Origin: Amoebophrya sp. A120
Taxonomy: Eukaryota > Sar > Dinophyceae > Syndiniales > Amoebophryaceae
Assembly: GCA_905178155.1 (NCBI GenBank)
Contig: CAJINV010000019.1
Location: 1,038,913 to 1,102,912, forward strand
Direction: 5' to 3'
Length of the DNA: 64,000 nt
In this document: positions 1 through 11,061 of the stretch, one piece after another
Layout: each line of letters begins with the position of its first letter
Numbering within the stretch: position 1 is the stretch's first letter
Position numbers and translations under genes: made by a program
Notes under the pieces: generated by a model
Seen by the model: only the letters and a program-made list of their open reading frames with translations
Database searches by the model: none
Told to the model about the DNA's origin: nothing

Positions 1-24
1 GCTCTACCACTGAGCTAAGGGAAC
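1..24 (-). tRNA. tRNA gene, 5' half only, cut by window edge
   Basis: Read on the minus strand, these bases form a seven-base acceptor strand, the TA linker and a D arm with the A-box TAGCTCAGTGG followed by TAGAGC, which is a textbook tRNA 5' half. The anticodon and T arm lie outside the window, so the amino acid cannot be told. Confidence 0.75.
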
Positions 25-768
25 CTGATCTGACTACGTTGAGCAGAATTCCCGGCAGGTGGTCAGAATAGCCATGCTAAACACTGGGCTTCGGGCAAAA
101 CAAGGAGAAAGCCAAGCCACGTCAGCGCACCTCGTCCATCATGCGGCGCAGGTGGCCGGTATTTTGTTCATCGATAACTACAAAGAAGACCATCTATCAG
201 CAGATGTCTTCGATTACCGCAGGCATATTCTACCAGGAGGCGCAGCGCACACTTTGCGCCCCAACTAGACGGCGGCCACCCGCGATCCTTCAAAAAAAGC
301 GCGTTCCAGGATTCGAGCCTGGATCTCTCAGTCACTGCCCGGGGTCAGTCTTCTCGTTGCGACCTGCTCTCGCTACCAGCGAGCTCCTTCGCCCTGGGTG
401 CGGCGTCTCCGCGGCTGGTCGATGAATGCGAGAGCTCGTCCTGCGTGCCGCACTATCCTGCATCAGCTCGGCCTGGTTTTTGTGTCTTTACTCATGCGGG
501 TACTAGCTGTAGTAGATCCACTGATCGTTCCAGCATTTCGCCCTGAGCCTCGGCAGCAACCCGGCGAGCAGTTGCCTTGGCTTGCGGACACTTCTGACAT
601 CGTCCTGCAGACTCATCGCACCAACACCACGTCTTGACTGCCCGACCCAGGGAGCACAGGTTCGACCGAGCGCATTACCAATTATGCTAGCCGCGCAATT
701 GAAATAGTTCATCAAGTCAAAACCCGGGTCACCAGAATACCTTTGCTAAATACCGTATAAAATATTAG
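25..768. other. Intergenic, no gene recognised
   Basis: Short frames only, none with conserved motifs. A T-arm-like hairpin next to a run of T on the minus strand (about 297-320) was considered as a second tRNA and rejected because no matching acceptor strand could be found. Confidence 0.5.
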
Positions 769-3700
769 TCACGAGGAATTCAAATATATACCAATTGTCG
801 ACGTCGCATTCGAGCTGCCGGTAATCGCGTCCTGCTTCATATCAAATGTAAAAATGTCTGGGTCTGGAAACTTGTGATGCTGGGTGGCGTCTCATGATGA
901 GGCCACAAATGCTGGCTCAGCATGACAAGTTTCTGAGCTTCTAGGTGTTGCCTATTCTGCATGACAAACTACCTTCCTGCACCACAGAAAAATGGAGCTC
1001 TTGGGTAACGTGCATGACAGATTTAAGACTCATGCCAGACAAGCATGACAAACCTGGCAATCTCCCAGACCCAGACATTTTTACAATCCATACTTCAAAC
1101 CCGTTAACGACTTCTGCCCCGCACCCCCACCGCCTTGCTCTTGCCCCGCCGATGCGGAAAAGCCACTGACCGCCCCGTTTCCGCAAAGCCACGGCTTCGC
1201 GAGCTTCTGCTCGTGCTCGACGAATTTCACGAAGTCTTTTGTGGTCCACCGCTCCTTGTTCAGCATCGAATGCGAACACTTCCGATAGCACAGCGTCTTC
1301 ACGGTCGGAACAAAGTCCACGAACAGCCCTACTTTCCGCCACTCCTTCCTCAACGTTATCCAGTGTTTGCAAAAGAATTTGGTTTCGCCCATGCGATTAT
1401 CAAGTTATTACGTACTCATACTCAACATGATGCTTTTTTTCAGCCTGGCATACAGATGTTGAGAGATCCCGTTTCTATACCTGATTCAGCATGAGAAGTT
1501 CTTACATTTTTCCCTGCATAAACGTCGGGTAGAGTTGGTTTTCCGTGTCGATGTGCACGCCACAGTGGTGGGCCATGGACTGCAGGAGAATCGGAGCGTG
1601 AATCGACGTAGAAAAGTCAACGCCAACAACGTCGGACTCTTGGAAGGTGTAGTGGGCCTGATAAATAATGAGAAAATCGTTTTGATAATTCTTGATTTGG
1701 TACCGCATCTGCGACGAGAGTGATTAACTTCATGCACAAAGACAAACAAGTACCCACGACTACCTACGAAAAATACACTCGAATTTATTTCATCTACTTC
1801 ATCATGTTGCAGATCAGTATGTACCTGCAGCCACTCCCTGATACTGGTCCAGACCTTCGATTCGTATTGCATCACTGTTGAGAACCAGGTCGAGGCGTAG
1901 GCTATCACGTGCAAATATGTCTGGGTCATCTGGGAGGTTGCAACACTTGTAATGGTGCTCCGCTGACAGAAGAGAGAGATTTGTAGTCATGCATGTTGTG
2001 CTACCGCAACCGCGCTAGTATCTTTTTGCACGTATATTCAAAAATGCAGCCTCTCATGCAGTTTACGCAAGACTCAGTAGCTCAGAAAGTTTTCATGCGC
2101 GGCGTCCCCATATTGGCGATTGCATTATGATCTTCCGCAAGCTAGCAGTAGCATCACAACTTTCCAGAACAAGACCACCTACACATATTTGCCATGCATA
2201 TAGGCCGTCGCGTGGTCTTTGTCCATGGTGTTGTGGCAGCACTCGCGGATCCCCCGCTTAATGACCCGCGCGATCGCGTCGCAGAGAATTAGGTGTTTGA
2301 TGTACGGTAGGGAAACTTTGCTGTACACGTACCCGAGGAAGGTCATGTTGATTCCAAACGAATGGAAGTGGTGCCGCAATTCCTTGCTGTCCACGGGGAA
2401 GCGCTTTCCCGATTCCAATTCCTCTACGAACTTCGGAATCTGGTCGTCCTTTAGGAACCCGTAAGCCTCGACAATCTCCTTCCTTAACGTGTCCGTCTGC
2501 GGACACCCGTCGACGCAGAAGGCACAGAAATCGAAGCTGGGCACGGGGGATAATGAGAAGGGGAGCTTCACCTGCATCTCCGGGCGGAGAAAGTTCAGCG
2601 TGTGCGGATTTACGTCGGAAAAGGACTCCGCTAGCGGCGCGAGCAGACTCGTGCGCTGGCGGCCGAGGTAATATTTGTCGTTCCGCGTGTCCTTATGCAA
2701 AAGTTGGGCGGGACTCAGCCGTATCAAATGTAAAAATGTCTGGGTCTGGAAGAATGCAAGATTTGTGATGCAGCTTTTCCATGACCCATGACTGAGGTCT
2801 GGAATGCGAGATCCAGCATGAGAGATTCTTTGCGGTCTCTATCATGCCTTTCCTGCATGAGAAACTCCCTCTCAACTTGGTCAAAAGCTGAGAACTTTTG
2901 GAACTCACGCAACACAGATTTTTGCATCATTGAGATTTTTTAGCATGACAAGTTCTAATCTTCCAGACCCAGACATTTTTACATTTGATAAGCCGGATGC
3001 GTCGCGCGTTGGGGTTGTCCTTCAGTTTCAGCATGGTGCGCTTCAGGTTTAACGTGTCTATCGCAGGGAAAAGTCACCCCTCCCCATATTGAAAAGGTCT
3101 GTCTCCGAAAATTTGCGTGGCTGATTTGAGGCCACAAATCACATCTGTCTTGCAAGAAGACAAGGGCAGAAGCTTCCGCACCATTATGCAGGCGGTTTGT
3201 CATGCTGTTGGGCCTACAGCGCGGACGTTTTTCATACTAAGCGCCTAGGCCAAAACCTCTCTACTCGCACTTGATACGAGCCTGCAGTCCTCTCCAGCAA
3301 GACATTTGCGTACACAAATCCAGCATCAGAAGTTTCGTTTTGATATGGGGAGGGGGGATTTTTCCTTTTGATAGTGTCCTGAACAAGCTTCAAAGCTTCC
3401 TTCGTCGGCGCGTCGGGTTCTATGTATCGGAGCCTGCCCTGTTTTTATTTTATTTTCGTCGCATAGTGAACAAGCATAAATTTGTCATGTAAAAAACCGG
3501 CCAAGGAGCGAGAGATTTGTGATGCTAAAACGAAATGAAACAACATACAAGCAACTAGATGCTAATATATACCGCCTTATCCGGGTACCACCCACAGGCG
3601 ATGTTGCACTCCTCCAAGGGTTGCACCGCTTGACAGAAGACCCGAAAGCCCGCGTAGTCGACCGTGACGGTCAAATGCCCGTTGAAGGGACAGTTATTTG

Positions 3701-4792
3701 CCGAAGCAGATGAAGCGGCATTATTTCCTCCGTGATGCTTCATGTTGTTCAGAATCACACTTGGATCAATCATGTCCGGGTTGCTCTTCTTTTTCTATGC
3801 ATTGCAAAAGTATCGCACTCGTATAAATGCGTTACAAATTTCCTCAGCATGAGAAATGGAATTTGTGTTGCGGATTTACGTTAAGAAAGAGATTTGTAAT
3901 GCATGATCGCCCTACGAGTACGATACTTTTGCACAGCATATTTTCCCGTCGCCGCCCATAATGTTCGCCACCAAAAAGCGGATCGACCGAACCTCGACGC
4001 CGTTCAAGGCCAGCTCCGTCTCGTCCTTGGTGTGGTATCAAGCAAAAAAGTGCTAACGCTAACGGTTATTTTCAGGCAAAGGCATTGCAGTCATGCATGA
4101 CAAATTTTCGCTATCATGCATGCTATGCAATACAAATTTAGGCATCATTTCTCGTGCGTGCCTGCATGCCAAATTCCGTTAACGTTAACACTTTTTAGTG
4201 TGATAGGTGGTCATCCGCGTCCACGATGAGGCGGTAGAAAATTATCACAAGAAAAAAGTGTTTGAGTTACACATTTCTTTGTTGTAACTCCAGCAACACA
4301 AATTTTCTCTGTGCGGCATAGAAAACTTGCAATGCAAAGATTACAATGGAAAACACGTATGGAGCTGTCCTCTTGTGCATATCCCGCATGAGAGGGCTTG
4401 TCTCTCATGCCGGTCCCGCAATACAGTGTGTAACTGTAACACTTTTTTCCCAGGATAAAAATCCCGTGGTTCAGCGCGCAGGTGACCATGCCGGACTGCC
4501 GGGCTCGCTCCACATCGTCGCAGGGGATGCTGTAGCACAGGTGATCGATAAACTTCCGAGAAAACTCCACCGCCTCGGTCGTGAACTCCCCGAGCAGTTG
4601 AGAAATCTGCTGCGGGTTGTTTTTCCCGTAGAACCGGAGTCGCTCGTCCCATTTGAAAGAGATCTCCTCCTGTTCGCATATCGATTGGTACGTGTTTTTT
4701 AGCGAGTGCTCGGGAATCTCCGCCAAAGGTCCGCCGAAATGCGTGCCCAGTGCGGACCCCCGCGCTTCCTGAGGAGGTTCAAAATTTGTCAT
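769..4792 (-). CDS. CLU-domain protein (clustered-mitochondria-like)
   Basis: A 638-residue protein from 11 exons (769-839, 1098-1348, 1506-1708, 1825-1902, 2206-2721, 2996-3058, 3379-3438, 3573-3795, 3946-4035, 4211-4242, 4463-4792); the exon sum is 1917 nt, an exact open frame. Seven junctions are introners and three are GT-AG introns (3439-3572, 1709-1824, 1349-1505; the last acceptor is the least certain). Residues about 310-430 carry the CLU pattern FLRPEM, then an acidic stretch, GINMTFLGYVYSKV and a conserved amphipathic helix; FSTSIHAPILLQ with a following Gly-rich turn resembles the end of the domain. CLU proteins bind mRNAs for mitochondrial proteins and affect mitochondrial distribution. 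No TPR repeats are visible C-terminal to the domain and the protein is roughly half the usual CLU length, so a reduced member is inferred. The start is the first ATG of the open frame. Confidence 0.75.
840..1092. mobile_element. Introner, family A
   Basis: Ends carry the family A inverted repeat (ATGTCTGGGTCTGGAA / reverse complement). TSD CTTCA at 835-839 and 1093-1097. Sits in the last coding part of the CLU gene. Nearly identical in its interior to the copy at 38,089-38,343. Confidence 0.9.
1903..2200. mobile_element. Introner, divergent family A
   Basis: TSD TAGGC on both sides (1898-1902, 2201-2205). The terminal repeats are decayed, with extra bases inside the family A motif, so this looks like an older insertion, yet its removal still joins the CLU frame. 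Confidence 0.8.
2722..2990. mobile_element. Introner, family A
   Basis: TSD AGCCG (2717-2721, 2991-2995). Interrupts the CLU domain just before the LSPAQLL segment. Removal of element plus one TSD copy keeps the frame. Confidence 0.9.
3059..3373. mobile_element. Introner, family B
   Basis: Inverted ends contain CCCCTCCCCATAT and its complement. TSD GTGTC (3054-3058, 3374-3378). In the CLU gene. Confidence 0.9.
3796..3940. mobile_element. Introner, family E
   Basis: Short element with GCAAAAGTATCG / CGATACTTTTGC ends. TSD TTTTC (3791-3795, 3941-3945). In the CLU gene. Confidence 0.88.
4036..4205. mobile_element. Introner, family F
   Basis: Ends pair AAAAAAGTGCTAACG with its near complement. 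TSD TGTGG/GGTGG, one mismatch. In the CLU gene. Confidence 0.85.
4243..4457. mobile_element. Introner, family F
   Basis: TSD AAAAT (4238-4242, 4458-4462). Terminal AAAAAAGTGTT-type repeat. Only a 32-nt exon separates it from the previous element. Confidence 0.88.
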
Positions 4793-4925
4793 GGCGAGAA
4801 GCTAATCGAACGAAAGGCATGAAAGTAGAAGGAGGGTACCTGAACCTCGCTCGTAAATAATACGTAGTGTTCTTGCACCATAGTCTTTACGTCAAGAGAC
4901 TTTTCGCATAGCAATTTCCATTCAC

Positions 4926-5568
4926 TCAAACCAAAACCCGCGATACTTCCTGCTCCTCCCGCAACACCGCTGACACCGCGTCCCGGACCTGCTTTGGCGG
5001 CCGGTCGCTGATGCTCATGGAACTTCTCTTCGTGCAGACATTGTGCAATGAAACCCCCAATGCGTCTTCCAAAGCGGAATCGGCTAGGGAATCCGTATCA
5101 AGTGCGAAAATGTCTGCGTTTGGAAGAATGCAACTTGTTTGTTATGCTGAATCTTAAGCACAAGCATGCAAAAATTTGTGTTGCATGATTACCAAAAGAT
5201 GTCCACTTTTGACCAGTTCGACAGGGAGTTTCTCATGCAGGATAGGCAGGATAGACAGCTCACAGCATTTGTCATGCTAGGTGCTGCATTCCAGGCCTCA
5301 TGGGTCATGGAAAAACTGCATCACAAATCTTGCATTCTGCCAGACCCAGACATTTTTGCATTTGATAGTCCGTAATTCTTCTCGATTTGCTCAAGAAGTC
5401 CGAGTTTCTCGTTGGGCTCGGGTGAAACGAGCGGGAAACGGAGTCGCGTAACGGGTCTGGGTTCTGCTGTGCTTGATTGATGTCGAGATTTTGCTCGTTC
5501 AGTTGTCCGAATTGCTGCTGGAAAGACTGCCGGGCCTCCTTCTCAATGCCGGCTGTGAAATTGAACAT
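4926..5568 (-). CDS. Small unknown protein, 121 residues
   Basis: Two exons (4926-5095 and 5373-5568) separated by one family A introner give 366 nt of open frame. The N-terminus is Gln-rich (QQQFGQLNEQ) and the C-terminal third (PPKQVRDAVSAVLREEQEV) is predicted helical. No signal peptide, membrane segment or known motif is visible. It lies 133 nt upstream of the CLU gene on the same strand. I do not recognise a family. Confidence 0.6.
5096..5367. mobile_element. Introner, family A
   Basis: TSD ATCCG/GTCCG (one mismatch). Splits the small 121-residue gene. Removal joins RITD directly to SLADSALED in frame. Confidence 0.88.
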
Positions 5569-6037
5569 TTTACGTATTAATTTTAAACGTATGAAGTTTT
5601 AGGATTAGGATTTCATCATTCCTCACAATTCCTAATGCGATGTACTAACGATCGGTAGCTTTTGTCATGCCTAAAACAACAACATTCATTTATCAATACG
5701 TGGTGTCGTTGCCGGCGTTGGCTTCGAGTCGGACGGCTTTCCGGTTGGGATCCAGGGAGGTGGGGACTGTTGAGCACTACTTCCCGCCATCTTCGGTGTT
5801 CCCAAAGCGGTGCCGGATTTTAGAAATGAGCCTTGGGAGGAGAGCTGAGAAAGTTTTCGAGATACTTGTGAAGGTGGCGGGACTTTGTGTTTAGTAACCA
5901 GGAGAGATGTTGACCACAGCTCACCGTCTGCAATAGCAACTCACCACACGACCATCACCATGCGCAAAAAGGAGCATGACAAAACCAACCGCCCGCAGCC
6001 GCAATCAATGATCAAGAATTCGATTCCACGCTCAATA
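5569..6037. other. Intergenic, nothing recognised
   Basis: AT-richer stretch between two minus-strand genes, with no repeat or RNA gene seen. Confidence 0.5.
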
Positions 6038-8361
6038 TTAAATCCAACCCCGTTCTACCTTCCCCTGCGAATTCATTGGCTTCAGCACGGGCATGTCCAG
6101 GTGCAGGTGATTTGTATCCAGCACCAACCCCCCAAGCCCCTCCAAAGGACTAGAACTGGAGCTCGCGCCGCCGGCGCCGCTGGCACAGGCAGTGGTGCTA
6201 CCGCTCGGAGAGGCCTGCTTCTTCTTGTCAAGCTTTTGCTCCAGGCGTTGGACCTTTATTTCATGCACATGGTTTGCTTTGCTGTAATGCCAAAGTGCAT
6301 ACTGCAGCGTGCTGCCATGCGAATGCGAATGCGATCCCGCTCTGCATCAACACACAGGATGACAAAATAGAAACATCCTTCTAAGACAAATAGCAATACC
6401 CTGTCCTTTACACTGTCCCTTCTTTCCCCGCCAGACGCCAGCGGGTGCTCCCTTTCCGAGGTCATGCTGACTACCGATTTCGAACTCGGTCGCGTATCCT
6501 GAGCAAAAACGTCCCCAACCCACACTCAAGTTGGAATCAATCTTTGCCAGACAAATGCAAATCCGGAAGTTCCTTTGGCAGTCACGCATAAAAAGTCTGT
6601 CGCTGTATTGTAATGCAGGCTGCCAAGGACAGCCGCATCACGAAGCCATTTCCGCATACTGTTTGCAGCATTACAACAACTGTACAAACACGATTGGAAA
6701 CAAATGCCTCTCTTGGAGATGCGCAGTTGTACAAATGCTCTTGTAAGTGCATGAAAAATGCTTGACAACTCTGGGGCGGAAACTACATTTCTGCGCAGGA
6801 TATCGTGTGCTGCGTATCTTGTCCTCCTTTACCCGGCTTGACCTCGGCTTCAAGCCCGCTTCAGATGCGGTCACAGAGGCGGAGTCTGTCTCCGACGTGC
6901 TAGAATTATCACTGTCGGAGTCTGAGTCGCTGTCTGAGGAGCTGCTCGACGCCTCCTCTTGCTCCGACTGGGTCAGTTGCAGTGGGTGCTGAGGCTTGTT
7001 ACCGGACTGGATTTTTGTGACAGGAGTTTGAGCTTGATTTTATGATAGTGATACCATAAATCATGCTCGTTGATGTAGTCTACATGAAAGAAAACGTAAA
7101 ACGTAGAACTTTGTCTTGGCTCAGAGGGCCGTGCGGCCGCCTCTTATGCTGATGTGTACAGATGACCATCGATCTTCAAGATCTATCATTCCATTGTTCA
7201 AGACAAGAACAAGAGTACTCTGCTCTGGTGCAACCCGCTCTGTCCGCTCTGTTTGCTTCGGCTACTTACGCGTTTTTCCACTGGTGCAGGTCCACCTCCA
7301 CCTGTCACCATCTTTGGCACGCTGCTGTCGGTTATGGTGGAAGTCGAGCTGCTGGTTGCGGACGAGCTAGACGAACTGGACGACGTCCCGTCGTCGTGCA
7401 TGGCGTTCAAGCGCTCATCGTACGCGTGCTGCAGGTCGTCCTTCCAGTCCACAAACTCATATCATTTGTAAAAACGCCCCCACCCCAGAGTTGTAATGCA
7501 AATCTGCATGCTGACGATGTTCCTCATGCGGAGACCCATGTTGAGAAGCAGTTTCTGCTGGTGTTTTAAGATTTGTGATGCTTCAATCCGCATGGTGTGC
7601 TAGGTCTGTGATGCTGCTGCACCAGCTGAACGCCACTACATTGCGAGCCCAGATTTGTCATGCGCAACACCCAAAGCCTGGCGATTTGTCTAGCAGATTT
7701 CCCATCTTGACTCTGTGGCGGGGACGACGTTTTTGCTCACCATAACTCTGCCTTTGTATTCGCTTGAAACACGACCGGCTTGGCCGCGTTCGCAAAGGCC
7801 AGCTCGATGACGAATTCCCGCTTGTATTTCCTCCTCACCGAGTCGCCGGAGACGATAACGGACAAATCCTGGAGGGAAAAGATCTGCTCCGGCGTCACCG
7901 GGGTTTGCTTCGACGAGGACTTCAGGGCGCCGAACCAGGAGGATATAACCTGCTCAGGTGTTACTCCAATCTCAACCGTTACAATAGAATCCGGGATTTG
8001 TCTTGCATCATGAGCATGACAGACTCGCAGACCGTTCCACTTTCTGCAATACAAATTTCGCCAGCTTGTAGCGCGGTTTGGGACTCCGGAACTTGTCATG
8101 CGCAGTCCTATGAGAGTTGGCTAGATCATACATGCATTTCTTGCATCACAGATTTGCAGAGTCTATTTTAACACTTGAGAAGATTGTAACGTTTGAGCAG
8201 GTCATAGAGGAGGTAGATTTCTTCTGCTCCGGGGAGTCGGCGTAGATGGAGAGGGTATTGGCATCCAAGCGGAGAAACTTCTTCTTCCAGGTCTTGTTGC
8301 CCGTGTAGAAAGTGGCAAAGCCTTCCCGCATGGCGGCGGGCGGGGCGGAGGCCGCGGCCAT
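6038..8361 (-). CDS. PH-domain protein, 363 residues
   Basis: Six exons (6038-6301, 6400-6494, 6808-7006, 7270-7459, 7750-7943, 8212-8361; 1092 nt). Residues about 10-125 form a pleckstrin-homology fold: REGFATFYTGNKTWKKKFLRL at the first strands, a middle segment with IFSLQDLSVIV, then FVIELAFANAAKPVVFQA and the C-terminal helix with the invariant Trp in FVDWKDDLQHAYDE. Reassembly across the introners is what restores this fold, which supports the exon rule. PH domains bind phosphoinositides or protein partners at membranes. After it come a Ser-rich linker, an acidic Ser/Asp repeat and a short basic helix (EIKVQRLEQKLDKKK). Introns 7007-7269 and 6302-6399 are GT-AG; the other three are introners. 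Confidence 0.75.
6495..6802. mobile_element. Introner, family C
   Basis: Ends carry AACGTCCCCA-type inverted repeats. TSD TCGCG/TCGTG, one mismatch. In the PH-domain gene. Confidence 0.82.
7460..7744. mobile_element. Introner, family C variant
   Basis: TSD ACTCA/ACTCT. Sits inside the PH domain just before its C-terminal helix; removal joins NTKAEF to VDWKDD. Confidence 0.85.
7944..8206. mobile_element. Introner, family H
   Basis: Terminal repeat contains CCTGCTCAGGTGTTAC, complement near the right end. TSD GAGGA (7939-7943, 8207-8211). Inside the PH domain. Confidence 0.87.
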
Positions 8362-8984
8362 AGTCGTCGTGTCTGCTGATCTTTTTTATTAGGGGTGGTG
8401 GAACAGAAATGTGCTGAAAACAGTAGCTTTCTTGAACCTCAGTTTGACCACATAAAATGCTAAATTTTCATTACAGACGGGAACAAATCCTGCGTCAAGA
8501 AACTCAAGTTATTGATTGACCTCTCCCAAAGGTGAAGACACAACTAGACCAAGGATTTTCATCACGAAAACACACAACACACACTTGAGGCCGCTGTTGC
8601 ATTCAATGAAAATACACAGTGCTGGCGGCGCCCTCAAGCATAAAATGGCTGCGTATTGTCGTCGAGTTGCCAGCGTCACTCGTTGCGAATGCAATGAGCC
8701 CAGAAAATTATGGGGTATACTAGAAGACCTGCCCTGGCCTCAAAGAGAAACCCAAGAATCAAGATGAGGGCCGACACTCTCATCAACCACTACAGGTGGC
8801 GCAAGATGAAATAATCTTGCTCATCTCTCGAGAAAGGACTGAAGATGGTAGCTACACTACGCATATTTTTCCCGAAGCAACAAAGAACAAAACGTGGGAC
8901 ACTTCGACCCTGCTCCTTATACCATGCGCACACTACCGTCAGTGAGCGAACCTTTGTGCAGTAGATGAAGGAAACACATTGATG
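8362..8984. other. Intergenic, nothing recognised
   Basis: Upstream of the PH-domain gene; ordinary base composition, only short frames. Confidence 0.45.
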
Positions 8985-10525
8985 ACTAACAAGGCTTGGC
9001 CGCCAATCACGACCACACGAGTAGACGTCCGGGACGCCGGCCGCGCCGGTCCGGAAGTGGTCGCGGCCCCGGGATTTCCCAACAAAGCGGGCGCGCGAAG
9101 GAAAGCCGCCGGCGAGAAAAAAAGGTCGCGCGCCGCCCGCCGCTGGCGCCACAGGCACGCCACCACCGAGAGAACAACGGGAACCGAATAGAGGAACCCC
9201 GCCCGGCCCGGCGGGCCGGGGCCGGCCAAAGACAAGGGACGAGGGCCGGGGCGCCGCCCGCCGGGTGGCCAGGCGGTTCGACACGACGGACCTTGGCCGC
9301 CGCCGGCCTGTACGTCGGGAGCCTACCGGGGGCGGGGAGGCGTGAGGGCGGCGCGGCCTGCGGCCGAGCGGCCAAACTAACTGCGGCGCGCCCGGGCCGA
9401 CGCGCTCGGCCCCCGGCCCGCCGGGGCATGGCGCCGGCGCGCCTCTCGGGGCCCGGGGCAGGCGGGCGGCGCCGGCCGGCCGGCCGCCTGCTTGCTAATA
9501 CATTTCCCCGGCCGGCCTCCGCGTCGGAATTGAAGCCAAACCGACCGGGAGTCCTGCCATGCTACCCGGCTTCCGGGGTGCGCCGAGAACTGCGGGGCCT
9601 GCCCCTGCATCACACCGAGGGCAGGCCGGGCCGCGTGTATGCTCCCGCGCCAGCCTTGGATGGGTGGCGCGGGGGCCTGCGGTCGGACGACGCTACGCGG
9701 CGAAGCCAAGCAGGCGCGCCACATCGCTCTGCGTTTTGCCTGCAAGCCCGCCGTAGCGAACGGCCGGCCCCGGATGAGAATCGCCGCGCGGCTTCTTCAG
9801 AGACAAGCCGCGCGCGCCAGGGTCGGCCATTTTTGGCGCTACGTCGTGCCGGATGGCATTCCATCCACATACACCCGGGGCGGCACACCTGGCAAGTTCT
9901 CTCACGGAAAAGAGCGCGGCGCGTTCCATCCTCATACAGCTCCGCTTTTAAGCGGGCCACTTCCTGCTCAAGCCAGGATATTTGCTGGGGGGCGCTCTTT
10001 GTAATAACATTAGCGCAGACGCAATATTTTTGAGAGCCCGGCGCCCTGCAGTCGTCTCCATATTTTGACGGTCTGCCCTCGAGTTCGCCGGGGCGCGGGG
10101 CGGCCGGGCGGCTCCCCGCCCCACTGCACGAGCACGGCCGCCCCGCTCATTGACGGGCGCGCCCAAGAGAAGCGCGCGGGGCCGCTCCCCTTGCGCCTAA
10201 AGCATCACCCCCGGGCCGCGCACGCCTGCCAAGGCCCGCCAAAGGCAAGAGCACCCCGAGCCGCCATCGCCCGGCGCGCGACTCGCGGACGAGCGGGCGC
10301 CTCGCTCGACTGACAGGCTCAGCATGGCCTTGGCCGGTCCCTCGCGAAGGCAAAAAATCGATCAAGGGGCGGCCGCCCGCCGCGTTTCTTCCACCGCCGC
10401 CACAACCGCCAAACACGGCGACGGGGCGCCTGGCTGGCCGCGGGGCTGGCGGCCTTGTAGCCACGTAGCTGGCCGCTCGTTGCCTGCCATTGAGTTGCCT
10501 GCACGTTGCAAGTACTAGCGCGAGG
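8985..10525. other. GC-rich island, function unknown
   Basis: About 1.5 kb of very high GC, rich in GGCCGG and GCGCGC, with abrupt edges against normal composition. Overlapping long frames exist on both strands (for example 8996-10033 plus and 9007-9429 minus), but they are rich in Arg, Ala, Gly and Pro, as expected from GC-biased non-coding DNA. No rRNA, tRNA or protein motif was recognised. It could be a foreign insert, a repeat or a structural element. Confidence 0.6.
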
Positions 10526-11061
10526 CCTACCCTTTGCTCCTCTTGTCTTCTTCCCGCTCGAACAACTGGTCACCTCTCTCTTGAGACCTGGCTTCGTCCT
10601 GCAACGCCGTAACACCAAGATGAACTTATCAGAAAAATGCTTGATTGCATTTACTCTTGTTTGAAATTGCTTTCATAGTCGTTACTTTTTTCAGATACAT
10701 TGCTGCCGACCGGCCTATAAACTGGTGCATGGTCACAGTTTCAAGCATTTATCGTACAAAAAGAGCAGCCTGAGCATCAGAGAAAGTAATAGAATGGGTC
10801 TTCAGTGGTAAAAACATTTGCCAAAAAAGTGAAACATCACGAACGAAAAACTTATTTAACAGTGAGTCAGTTTAGTCGTGGGCAAATCTTCCGTCACCAC
10901 GGTCAAGAAGTTGATTCCAAGACGTGTCAAGAAGGTATAGCCTGTACTCAAGACACTGTAGTGCGAAAACAAGAATCGTACACTTAGAACTACAAGGTGG
11001 AACGTCATTACAATACATACATTGTACAAGGAAAAGAAACTCCTTCAACCAAATCTTCATC
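10526..11061. other. Intergenic, nothing recognised
   Basis: Normal-composition spacer between the GC-rich island and the 3' end of the next minus-strand gene. Confidence 0.45.

Noticed and set aside
297-420. Second tRNA gene on the minus strand (T-arm-like hairpin followed by a run of T)
   Set aside because: The T arm is plausible but no acceptor strand pairs with the 3' end and no regular anticodon arm could be drawn.
9824-9846. Resemblance to the dinoflagellate spliced leader (GCCATTTTTGGC)
   Set aside because: Only the central palindrome-like part matches; the flanking leader bases and a donor GT do not.
8996-10033. 345-codon plus-strand frame in the GC-rich island
   Set aside because: Arg/Ala/Pro/Gly composition and equally long frames on the other strand indicate absence of stops through GC bias, not coding.
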